Assembly: GCA_003164095.1 (NCBI GenBank)
Contig: PLRX01000142.1
Span: 1 to 49,065, forward strand
Reading direction: 5' to 3'
Origin: Acidimicrobiaceae bacterium
GTDB lineage: Bacteria > Actinomycetota > Acidimicrobiia > Acidimicrobiales > RAAP-2
Length of the DNA stretch: 49,065 bases
Under the pieces are notes generated by a model, which did not search any database, had not been told where the DNA came from, and saw only the letters and a list, made by a program, of their open reading frames with translations. Of the stretch, positions 7,191 through 14,249 are shown in pieces (within the stretch, counting starts at the first letter, position 1; each line of letters starts with the position of its first letter). A program made the translations under genes and the position numbers.

Positions 7191-9400
7191 GCGGGCGGAT
7201 GGCGGCGCTGGCCTTCGTCCTCGCGAGCCTGCTCGTGATGGCGTCCGAGCTGGTGGTGCCCGGGACGTACTCCAGGATCGCCGTGGTGGTCATCGGTACC
7301 GCGGCCCTGGTCGTCGGCGCGGCCTCGTGGTGGATCCCGTGGGAGCGCCTTCCCCGGACGACGGTCCTGTGGCTGGTGCCCGTCGGTCTGGCCGCGATCG
7401 GCGTCGGATTCGTGTTCGGCGACCGGAACAGCTTCAACTTCTCCGTCACCTTCGTCCTGGTCTTCGTGCTGATCGGACTCACGCAGCGACGCTGGGTACC
7501 GCTCAAGATGACCCCCGTCCTGCTCGTGGCCTACGTGGTGCCACTCGTGGTCATCGGGGGCCACCTGGGGTCTGCCGGACTGGAGTCGGCCATCTACGTC
7601 GTGCCGGCCTGCGTCGCCCTCGGCGAGCTGATCGCCTGGGGCATGAGCCGCCTGGCCGAGGCGAACGACGAGATCGCGGAGGGCGAGGCGAGCGTCCGCC
7701 AGCTCTTCGACGCGGCACCCATCGGGATCTGCAAACTCGGGATCGACGGCCGGTTCATCGAGGTGAACCGGGCCTATGGCGACATCCTCGGCTACGACCC
7801 CGACCAACTGGTCGGGATGCCCATGCAGTCGTTCACCCACCCGGACGACCGGGCCGCCAACCAGGAGCTCATCGGGAAGCTGCTCACCGGCGAGCTCGAC
7901 CAGTTCAAGTTCGAGAAGCGCTACCTGCGCGCCGACGGCCACCAGGTCTGGGTGTCGGTCAACGGATCGGTGGTGCGGGGTGCTCACGGCGAGCCGCTGT
8001 TCCTCATCGGTCAGATCGAGGACATCACCGAGCGCCGGCAGTTGAGTGACGAACTGGCACTGCACGCCGTGACGGACCCGTTGACCGGCCTGCCCAACCG
8101 GACCCTGTTCATGGAGCGGCTCGAGACGGCGCTCCACCACGCCGAGACGTCCGGTCGTCAGATGGCGCTGATGTTCCTCGACCTCGACCGGTTCAAGCTC
8201 GTGAACGACGGGATCGGCCACGATGCCGGCGACCGACTGCTGCGACGGGTGGGCCAGCGCCTCCAGGGGGCCCTGCGCAGCTCCGACGTGCTGGCGCGGT
8301 TCGGCGGCGACGAGTTCACCGTGCTGTGCGAGGTGGCCGGCGTGGAGGAGGTGGATGCCGTGGTGGCCCGGCTCCGGGCGTCGATGGCCACAGCGGTGGC
8401 CGAGCCCGACTTCGAGCAGTTCGTGTCGCTGAGCATCGGCGTGGCGCTGTCCCACCCCGGTGGCATGGCGCCGTCGGTGCTCCTGCGGTCCGCCGACATC
8501 GCCATGTACCAGGCGAAACGGCTCGGGCCCGGCCGCTACGTCGTCTACGAGGAGCGCGACGAAGGCGATGCCGGCCGCAAGCTCCGGATGTCCAACGAGC
8601 TCCACCGTGCGGTCCGGGAGAACCAGCTCGTCCTGCATTACCAGCCCTACATCGACATGCGTGACATGACGCTGGTGGGCACCGAGGCACTGGTCCGCTG
8701 GCGGCATCCGGAGCGGGGCCTCCTGCCCCCGGGTGAGTTCATCGAGCTGGCCGAGGAGTGCGGACTGATGGTCGAGCTCGGGGCCTGGGTGCTGCGCGAG
8801 GCCTGCCGCCAGGGTGCCAGGTGGATGGCCGGCCGGGCGGTGGCCGGCATCGAGGGGGAGCCACCGGCCATGTCCGTGAACATCTCGCCCCAGCAGCTGT
8901 CCGACCCCGGGTTCACCGACATCGTGGCCTCGGTGCTGGTCGAGACGGGGTTCCCACCCGAGCGGCTCTGGCTCGAGATCACCGAGGGCGCCCTCATGCG
9001 TGACCCGGGGGCGGCGATCGCCATCCTGCGCACGTTGCGGGAGCTGGGCGTCCACCTCGCCATCGACGACTTCGGCACCGGGTACTCGTCGCTGAGCTAC
9101 CTGCGGCGCCTGCCCGTCGAGGCGCTCAAGATCGACCGCAGTTTCATCGAGCACCTCGACGAGGAGTCCGACGACCGGGCCATCGTCGAGGCCGTGGTCG
9201 CGTTGGGCGACGCGCTGGGTCTCGGGATCATCGCCGAGGGCATCGAGCGGCCGAGCCAGGCGATCGAACTGGCGAGCCTCGGGTCCTTCGTGGCCCAGGG
9301 TTACCTGTACGCAAGGCCCGTCGACCCGCTGTTGGTCGGCGACCACCTGCCCCGGACGATCTCGGGCTGGGAGGCGAACAGCCGGCTCTCGATGGTCTGA
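7187..9400 (+). CDS. Membrane PAS-GGDEF-EAL cyclic-di-GMP protein
   Basis: About 737 aa. Possible starts are ATG 7124 (no spacing to its AGGGA), GTG 7187 (overlaps the stop of a small ORF) and ATG 7199; I favour 7187. In numbering from ATG 7124, about five hydrophobic segments occupy residues 26-170. A PAS domain follows at 190-305 (RQLFDAAPIGICKLGIDG...), then GGDEF with motif at 394-398 and an intact inhibitory RSSD at 385-388, then EAL with EALVRW at 521-526, LEITEG, DDFGTGYSS, LKIDRSF and AEGIE. Both catalytic halves look complete. Role: membrane-located control of c-di-GMP in answer to a signal read by the membrane or PAS part. Similar in plan to the cytosolic protein at 2065-3888 but with a different sensor. 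Confidence 0.92.
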   Translation: MSGRMAALAFVLASLLVMASELVVPGTYSRIAVVVIGTAALVVGAASWWIPWERLPRTTVLWLVPVGLAAIGVGFVFGDRNSFNFSVTFVLVFVLIGLTQRRWVPLKMTPVLLVAYVVPLVVIGGHLGSAGLESAIYVVPACVALGELIAWGMSRLAEANDEIAEGEASVRQLFDAAPIGICKLGIDGRFIEVNRAYGDILGYDPDQLVGMPMQSFTHPDDRAANQELIGKLLTGELDQFKFEKRYLRADGHQVWVSVNGSVVRGAHGEPLFLIGQIEDITERRQLSDELALHAVTDPLTGLPNRTLFMERLETALHHAETSGRQMALMFLDLDRFKLVNDGIGHDAGDRLLRRVGQRLQGALRSSDVLARFGGDEFTVLCEVAGVEEVDAVVARLRASMATAVAEPDFEQFVSLSIGVALSHPGGMAPSVLLRSADIAMYQAKRLGPGRYVVYEERDEGDAGRKLRMSNELHRAVRENQLVLHYQPYIDMRDMTLVGTEALVRWRHPERGLLPPGEFIELAEECGLMVELGAWVLREACRQGARWMAGRAVAGIEGEPPAMSVNISPQQLSDPGFTDIVASVLVETGFPPERLWLEITEGALMRDPGAAIAILRTLRELGVHLAIDDFGTGYSSLSYLRRLPVEALKIDRSFIEHLDEESDDRAIVEAVVALGDALGLGIIAEGIERPSQAIELASLGSFVAQGYLYARPVDPLLVGDHLPRTISGWEANSRLSMV

Positions 9401-9483
9401 GCGCCGGCGGCCGTCGCTGTCGGTCGGCACCGCACCACCGTCTGGCGGAGCGGGCCACGGTACGCGACGACAGGGGGCACGGC

Positions 9484-9942
9484 AGTGGCCGAGTCAGGAG
9501 CGGCCTGTGCGCCGCCCATCCCGACCGCGTCCGGGCCCTCGTGGCCGTGGCCGCGGTGAGCGGCACGTACCGGTTCGCCACGGGCCTGGCGGCCATCGAG
9601 AGCAGCCTCATGGCGAGCGGCTTCGGCGGCTGGGTGCTCCACGAGCTGGCGGAGGACGTGCCGAAGGACCTCGTGCGTTCCACGCTGCGCCAGGAGAGGA
9701 GCCTGACGCGCCAGGAGATCGCCACGCTGGCGGCACACGTCTGGGAGGACCCCGACAAGCGTGACTTCGTGCTCTCGCTGTCAGCGACCCTGTCGGGTCG
9801 AAACGCCGGTCTGCGCAACGACCAGGACCGCTTCCCTCGGCTCGACGACGTCGGACTCGGCGCAGTCCGTGCACCGACGCTGCTCGTCCACGGGACGGCC
9901 GACAGCGGCGTCGGGATCGGCCCTCAGGGGCGCCGGGCGTAG
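9484..9942 (+). pseudogene. Alpha/beta-hydrolase remnant, truncated at both ends
   Basis: The frame reads GLCAAHPDRVRALVAVAAVSG, the helix and strand that normally follow the nucleophile elbow of an alpha/beta-hydrolase, and continues to APTLLVHGTAD, the strand carrying the catalytic Asp. The N-terminal third with oxyanion hole and nucleophile Ser is missing; the GGDEF-EAL gene ends only 83 bp upstream. After HGTAD the homology stops and the frame ends in GRRA at 9942 without the catalytic His. The last 19 bp overlap the end of the convergent NlpC/P60 gene. This is best read as decay after rearrangement. A GTG at 9541 could start a 133-aa product, but it would lack the Ser and His needed for activity. 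Confidence 0.6.
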
Positions 9943-11162
9943 GGCATGACCTGGCTCATGCTCCACTGGTCGAGGGTGTTCAGCTGGACCTGGTCACCGG
10001 TCGCCTCGACGATCCGACCCCCGCCCACATAGATGGCCGTGTGGTACACGGTGGTCCAGTCGGCCGAGTTGGTACCCCAGAAGACGAGGTCACCCGCCTC
10101 GAGCTGGTCGAACGTTATCTGGGCCCCCGCCGTGTGGTACTGGTCGTCCGCCACCCGGGCGAAGGAGACGCCGACCCCGTGGACCCAGGACGCCAGGGCC
10201 AGCCCGGAGCAGTCGTAGCCCACCGGTCCGTTGCCGCCCCAGATGTACGGCTTGCCCAGCTGCTGGAAGGCGAAAAGGACGGCCTGGTCTCCCGGTGTGA
10301 GGGGCTCGAACAGGAGTGTCTCGGGCGCGAGGGTCTGGCCGGTCGCGCTGCCGAATGCCTGTGCGGTCCCGTTCTGCTGCACGATCCAGTAGCCGGCGTC
10401 GCCCGACGCCGGAACAACCTTCCTGACCGGCTCCCACGCCGACCCCACGGCGGAGCCGTAGAAGCCGGCGTTGCCGAAGGCGAACACCCCGCCGTCGCGT
10501 GCCACCATCCAGTAGCCGTGCCCGTTGTCGGTGCGGGCCAGCCCGACGATCGGCTGGCGCAGGGTGAGGTTGCCGGTCGAACCGTAGAAGCCGGCGTCGC
10601 CGAAGGCGAACACCCCGCCGTCACTCGCCACCAACCAGTAGCCCCGACCGTCGGCGGTGGCGGTCATGGCCACGATCGGCTGGTTGAGCACCAGGCTCCC
10701 GGTCGAGCCGTAGAAGCTGGCGTCACCGAAGCTGAACACGCCGCCGTCACTGGCCACCAACCAGTAGCCCCGGTCGTCGGGCGTCTGGGCCAGGCCGACG
10801 ATCGGCTGGTTGAGCACGAGGTTGCCGGTCGATCCGTGGTAGCCGGCCGAGCCGTAGGCGAACACCCCGCCGTCACTGGCCACCAGCCAGTACCCGGTGA
10901 GTGCATGGTCGCTGACCGCGCTCACCAACGGCCGGTTGAGCGGTCCGGTCGGCGAGCCGTAGGAGGGGACGCCGTAGGGCTCCACGGCGCCCGAGGGGGT
11001 GAACAGCCAGAAATTGCCCCGCACCCCGGTCAGGGCCGTGTGTGGGGCCGGCGCGGCCCCGGCGTGCGATGTGCCTGCCGCCACCGGTCCGAGTGTCAGT
11101 GCGGCGGCAACCGCCACCATCACGCCGATCCACCTGCTCAGACTGATCCGACCCGTGTGCAT
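9924..11162 (-). CDS. Secreted repeat protein with C-terminal NlpC/P60 peptidase
   Basis: 412 aa. Signal peptide about 1-37 (WIGVMVAVAAALTLG..., cut near AGA-AP). Residues 48-280 hold about six tandem repeats of about 42 aa, the central ones reading GYWLVASDGGVFAFGDAGF; the length and periodic glycines suggest blades of a beta-propeller. Residues 290-412 are an NlpC/P60 domain with Cys318 in YDCSG and His374 in YHTAIY, so an active cell-wall gamma-D-glutamyl-type endopeptidase or amidase is expected. It acts outside the membrane on peptidoglycan; the repeats probably bind wall polymer or a partner. The GYWLVASDGGVF repeat is, from memory, abundant in Acidimicrobiia secretomes. Confidence 0.88.
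   Translation of the reverse strand: MHTGRISLSRWIGVMVAVAAALTLGPVAAGTSHAGAAPAPHTALTGVRGNFWLFTPSGAVEPYGVPSYGSPTGPLNRPLVSAVSDHALTGYWLVASDGGVFAYGSAGYHGSTGNLVLNQPIVGLAQTPDDRGYWLVASDGGVFSFGDASFYGSTGSLVLNQPIVAMTATADGRGYWLVASDGGVFAFGDAGFYGSTGNLTLRQPIVGLARTDNGHGYWMVARDGGVFAFGNAGFYGSAVGSAWEPVRKVVPASGDAGYWIVQQNGTAQAFGSATGQTLAPETLLFEPLTPGDQAVLFAFQQLGKPYIWGGNGPVGYDCSGLALASWVHGVGVSFARVADDQYHTAGAQITFDQLEAGDLVFWGTNSADWTTVYHTAIYVGGGRIVEATGDQVQLNTLDQWSMSQVMPYARRP
10326..11021 (-). repeat. About six tandem 126-bp (42-aa) coding repeats
   Basis: Inside the NlpC/P60 gene. The three central units share long stretches at DNA level, e.g. aaccagtagccccg and cggtcgaaccgtagaagc on the plus strand. The first and last units are degenerate, as is usual at the edges of a repeat array. 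Confidence 0.85.
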
Positions 11163-11184
11163 CGTTCGACCCCTCCGACACGAG

Positions 11185-11234
11185 GTGGTCCGGTGACCAC
11201 ACTCAGCGTGTTCAGACTACCACCCTGCGTGGTA
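11185..11234. promoter_or_regulatory. Two inverted repeats upstream of the NlpC/P60 gene
   Basis: GTGGTC-cggt-GACCAC at 11185-11200 and TACCAC-cctgc-GTGGTA at 11218-11234 are perfect 6-bp inverted repeats with closely related arms. They lie in the 113-bp gap between the SDR stop (11276) and the NlpC/P60 start (11162). One may terminate SDR transcription; the similarity of the arms suggests two sites for one regulator. Minus-strand TAGTCT nearby could be the -10. Confidence 0.35.
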
Positions 11235-11275
11235 ATCCTTCCAGGGCCAACTTCCTGTGCCGTCGGGTCGGGTGC

Positions 11276-12070
11276 TCAGCCCACGGTGGCGATCCCCCCG
11301 TCGACCGGGATGATCGCCCCGGTCAGATAGGCACCGGCCCGCGAGGCCAGGAAGATGGCCACGCCTGCCATATCGTCCGGTCGGCCGATCCGCTTGAGCG
11401 GGGCGCTGGCGGCGATCTGCTCGCCGAAGGTGTCGAGGGTGGCGGCCATCATCTTCGATTCGAAGGGGCCGGGGGCCACGGCGTTGACGGTCACGGTGGG
11501 GGCGAGGTGCTTGGCCAGGTGCCGGGTGAGCTGGTGCACGGCGGCCTTGGACGACGAGTACGAGTAGGACTCGAGTACCGGGACGTGGATTCCGTCGATC
11601 GAGCCGATGTTGATGACCCGGGCCGGGTCGTCCGGCGTCGATGCGGCCTGCAGCAGCGGTAGGAAGAACTTGGTGGTGTGGAAGACGCCCTGCACGTTGA
11701 GGTCGAGCACGCGCTGCCACGATGCCGTGTCGTGCTCGGCGAGGGGCGCTCCCCAGGTGGCCCCGGCGTTGTTCACCAGGACGTGGACACGGTCGTGGTC
11801 GGCCGCCACCGCATCGGCAAAGGTGCGGGCCCCTGCCTCGGTCGACAGGTCGGCGGCCAGGCCGCTGCAGCGACCGAACGCCGACAGCTCGGCGACGGTC
11901 GCCTCGACGGCGTCGGCCTTGCGGGACGCGATGACCACGTCGGCGCCGGCGGCCACGAACCCGCCGGCGATCATCCGGCCGATGCCACGGGAGCCCCCGG
12001 TGACGACGACGGTCTTGCCGGCGACGTCGAAGAGGGCGGACGGCGGCGTGGGTCCGGGGGTGTCGGTCAT
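11276..12070 (-). CDS. SDR-family oxidoreductase
   Basis: 264 aa classical short-chain dehydrogenase. Cofactor loop TGGSRGIG near residue 25, NNAGA, catalytic Ser in INIGSIDG, YSSSK as the Tyr-Lys pair, and the C-terminal SRAGAYLTGAIIPVDGG. The Arg after TGGS and the SRK at the end of beta-2 favour NADP(H). Wording is close to the RhlG/3-ketoacyl reductase branch; substrate unknown. The ATG at 12070 is 7 nt after a minus-strand TACCGT, so the mRNA is probably leaderless. Divergent from the acyl-CoA dehydrogenase gene. Confidence 0.92.
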   Translation of the reverse strand: MTDTPGPTPPSALFDVAGKTVVVTGGSRGIGRMIAGGFVAAGADVVIASRKADAVEATVAELSAFGRCSGLAADLSTEAGARTFADAVAADHDRVHVLVNNAGATWGAPLAEHDTASWQRVLDLNVQGVFHTTKFFLPLLQAASTPDDPARVINIGSIDGIHVPVLESYSYSSSKAAVHQLTRHLAKHLAPTVTVNAVAPGPFESKMMAATLDTFGEQIAASAPLKRIGRPDDMAGVAIFLASRAGAYLTGAIIPVDGGIATVG

Positions 12071-12117
12071 GGGGGGGACGGTACCCCACCCCGGCCGGAC
12101 GGGTAACGTCCGCAGCC
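12071..12117. promoter_or_regulatory. Divergent leaderless promoter region (SDR / acyl-CoA dehydrogenase)
   Basis: Minus strand: TACCGT at 12083-12078, then seven C, then the SDR ATG. Plus strand: TAACGT at 12104-12109, then 8 nt, then an ATG at 12118. Both -10 boxes fit the actinobacterial TANNNT pattern with a start codon at or next to the expected +1. Confidence 0.45.
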
Positions 12118-12147
12118 ATGGGAGTCCTCCGGTGCACCTGGCCCTGA
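12118..12147 (+). CDS. Possible 9-residue leaderless upstream ORF (MGVLRCTWP)
   Basis: Begins 8 nt after TAACGT and runs ATG...TGA across the start codon (GTG 12132) of the acyl-CoA dehydrogenase in a different frame. Its second and third codons contain the GGGAG that would be the Shine-Dalgarno for that GTG, so ribosomes on the small ORF would mask or deliver the downstream start. Too short for coding statistics. Confidence 0.25.
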   Translation: MGVLRCTWP

Positions 12148-13286
12148 CCGACGAGCAGCTTGCGCTGCAGGCCGAGCTACGCGCCTACTTCGCCGACCTG
12201 GCCGCGGCCACGTCGGTAGACGGAAAGCGACCGGACTACGTGGCCACCATCAAACGGATGGGCGACGACGGCTGGCTGGGCATCGGCTGGCCCACCGAGT
12301 ACGGCGGCCATGGCCGGGGGCCCATCGACCAGATGATCTTCGTCGAGGAGTCGCACTGGGCCGGGGTGCCGCTCCCGCTGCTGACCCTGAACAGTGTCGG
12401 GCCCGCCATCATGCAGCTCGGCACCGACGAGCAGCGTGCGCGGTTCCTGCCGGCCATCCTGCGGGGCGAGGTCCACTTCTCGATCGGCTACACGGAGCCG
12501 GGGGCCGGCACCGACCTCGCATCCCTGCAGACCCGGGCCGTGTGCGATGGCGACGAGTACGTCATCAACGGCCGCAAGCTGTACACCAGCGCCATCCAGT
12601 ACGCCGACTACGTGTGGCTGGCCGTCCGCACCGATCCCGAAGCGCCGAAGCACAAGGGGCTGTCGGTGTTCATCGTCCCGGTCGACACCCCGGGGTTCAG
12701 CTGGACGCCGCTGCGGACGATGGCGGGCGAGTTCACGAGCTCCACCTTCTACGAGGATGTCCGAGTGCCGGCCTCCAACCTGGTGGGGGAGGAGAACGGT
12801 GGGTGGACCCTCATCACCAACCAGCTCAACTTCGAGCGGGTGGCCATCTGCCCCGTGTCGGGCATCCTGCGCAGCATCACCGACGTGCGCCGATGGGCCC
12901 AGCAGACCCGCCTGGGCGACGGACGCCGCGTCATCGACCAGGAGTGGGTCCAGCTGCACCTGGCCCGGCTCTGGGCCCGGGCTGAGTACCTGAAGCTCAT
13001 CAACTGGAAGGTGGCATGGGCCGCGGACAAGGGGCTCAGCCCGGCCGACGCCTCGGCCACCAAGGTCTACGGCAGCGAGTTCGCGCTCGAGGCCTACCGC
13101 ATCCTCCTGGAGGTCGTGGGCCAGGCCGGCTACCTGGCCGAAGGGTCGCCGGGAGCCGTACTGAACGGCGACCTCGAGCACCGGGCCCGCAGCCAGACGA
13201 TCTTCACCTTCGGCGGGGGCACCAACGAGATCCAGCGGGACATCATCTCGTGGATCGGGTTGGGGCTGCCCCGCGCCAAGCGGTAG
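12132..13286 (+). CDS. Acyl-CoA dehydrogenase
   Basis: 384 aa. Start is GTG 12132 (MHLALTDEQLALQAEL) with GGGAG 7 nt before; the open frame extends upstream only as antisense to the SDR. N-terminal helical domain, then the FAD/substrate segment HFSIGYTEPGAGTDLASLQ, INGRKLYTSA, and the C-terminal FAD-binding FTFGGGTNEIQRDIISW. This is the usual order and length for the family. It oxidises an acyl-CoA to the 2-enoyl-CoA and passes electrons to ETF; chain type is unknown. The catalytic base position varies within the family and I did not fix it. Confidence 0.92.
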   Translation: MHLALTDEQLALQAELRAYFADLAAATSVDGKRPDYVATIKRMGDDGWLGIGWPTEYGGHGRGPIDQMIFVEESHWAGVPLPLLTLNSVGPAIMQLGTDEQRARFLPAILRGEVHFSIGYTEPGAGTDLASLQTRAVCDGDEYVINGRKLYTSAIQYADYVWLAVRTDPEAPKHKGLSVFIVPVDTPGFSWTPLRTMAGEFTSSTFYEDVRVPASNLVGEENGGWTLITNQLNFERVAICPVSGILRSITDVRRWAQQTRLGDGRRVIDQEWVQLHLARLWARAEYLKLINWKVAWAADKGLSPADASATKVYGSEFALEAYRILLEVVGQAGYLAEGSPGAVLNGDLEHRARSQTIFTFGGGTNEIQRDIISWIGLGLPRAKR

Positions 13287-13395
13287 GGGGTCGGCCCGCG
13301 GACCGGCCGGGCGGCGCTACACATGTGGCTGCCCACCGGTCCCGTCCCGGTGGACAGGACCTCAAGATCCGGGCGCCGTGAGCCGAGGAATTCAC

Positions 13396-14205
13396 ATGGC
13401 GACAATCGAGGCGGTAGGAGCCACGGCACCGGTCAACGGCGTCACTCTGGCGTTCGACGACACGGGCGGCGACGGCCCGGTGGTGATGCTCAGTCACGGC
13501 TTCCTGATGGATCGGACCATGTTCGACGACCAGGTGGCCGCACTGCGCGACGGGTACCGGGTCATCACCTGGGACGAGCGCGGGTTCGGCGAGACGGTCT
13601 ACGACGAGCGGCCCTTCACGTACTGGGACTCCGCCCGGGACTGCCTCGCCCTGATGGAGCACCTCGGGATCGAGCGCGCCGTGCTGGGTGGGATGTCCCA
13701 GGGTGGGTTCATCGCCCTGCGGGCTTCCCTGCTCGATCCCGACCGGGTCCGGGGCCTGATCCTGCTCAGCACCCAGGCGGGCCCCGAGGACGCCGACGTG
13801 ATCCCGATCTACCAGGGCATGATCGACGCCTGGATCGAGGACGGCCCGTCGCTCGCGGCCTGTGAGGTCAGTGCCGGGCTCATCCTGGGCGACCCCGACC
13901 TGTCGGCCGCGTGGTCGGCCATCTGGATGGAACGTCCCCCCGAGTCGATCCGCCACCCCGGACAGGCGCTGGTCGGGCGGGAGGGGATCGAGCACCGCCT
14001 CAGCGAGATCGCCGCTCCCGCACTGGTCGTCCACGGCACCGCCGACGTCTCCATCTCGTTGGACAAGGCCCAGCGTATGGCCGACGGCCTGGTGGGCTGT
14101 GCGGGAGTGCTGGCCGTGGAGGGCGGCACCCATGCCGCCAACCTGACCCACCCCCGGCAGGTCAACGAGGCCATCCTCGCCTTCCTGGCCGGACTGCCCG
14201 ACTGA
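13396..14205 (+). CDS. Alpha/beta-hydrolase
   Basis: 269 aa from ATG 13396, preceded by GAGGAA; a GTG at 13378 would add six residues. Oxyanion strand VVMLSHGFLMDRTMF, nucleophile elbow GGMSQGG with Ser101, acid strand ALVVHGTADVSI, and His in EGGTHAANL. Complete triad, typical size for small esterases, haloperoxidase-like and C-C hydrolases. It lies 109 bp after the acyl-CoA dehydrogenase on the same strand and could share a transcript. Substrate not predictable. Confidence 0.88.
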   Translation: MATIEAVGATAPVNGVTLAFDDTGGDGPVVMLSHGFLMDRTMFDDQVAALRDGYRVITWDERGFGETVYDERPFTYWDSARDCLALMEHLGIERAVLGGMSQGGFIALRASLLDPDRVRGLILLSTQAGPEDADVIPIYQGMIDAWIEDGPSLAACEVSAGLILGDPDLSAAWSAIWMERPPESIRHPGQALVGREGIEHRLSEIAAPALVVHGTADVSISLDKAQRMADGLVGCAGVLAVEGGTHAANLTHPRQVNEAILAFLAGLPD

Positions 14206-14249
14206 GGGCCCGTCCCGGGCGGCATGGCCCGGCCATCGGGCTGCGTGCC

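Noticed and set aside
6968-9430. Minus-strand continuation of the PLP decarboxylase frame (total 1284 codons)
   Set aside because: It is antisense to a clear GGDEF-EAL gene; the strong AGGAG-ATG at 6967 and family length mark the real start.
10326-11021. CRISPR-like array
   Set aside because: The 126-bp repeats are in frame inside a protein gene and have no spacers.
13323-13865. Plus-strand ORF overlapping the alpha/beta-hydrolase start, just after GCTACAC
   Set aside because: It runs in another frame through the hydrolase gene with biased Arg/Gly content; no domain.
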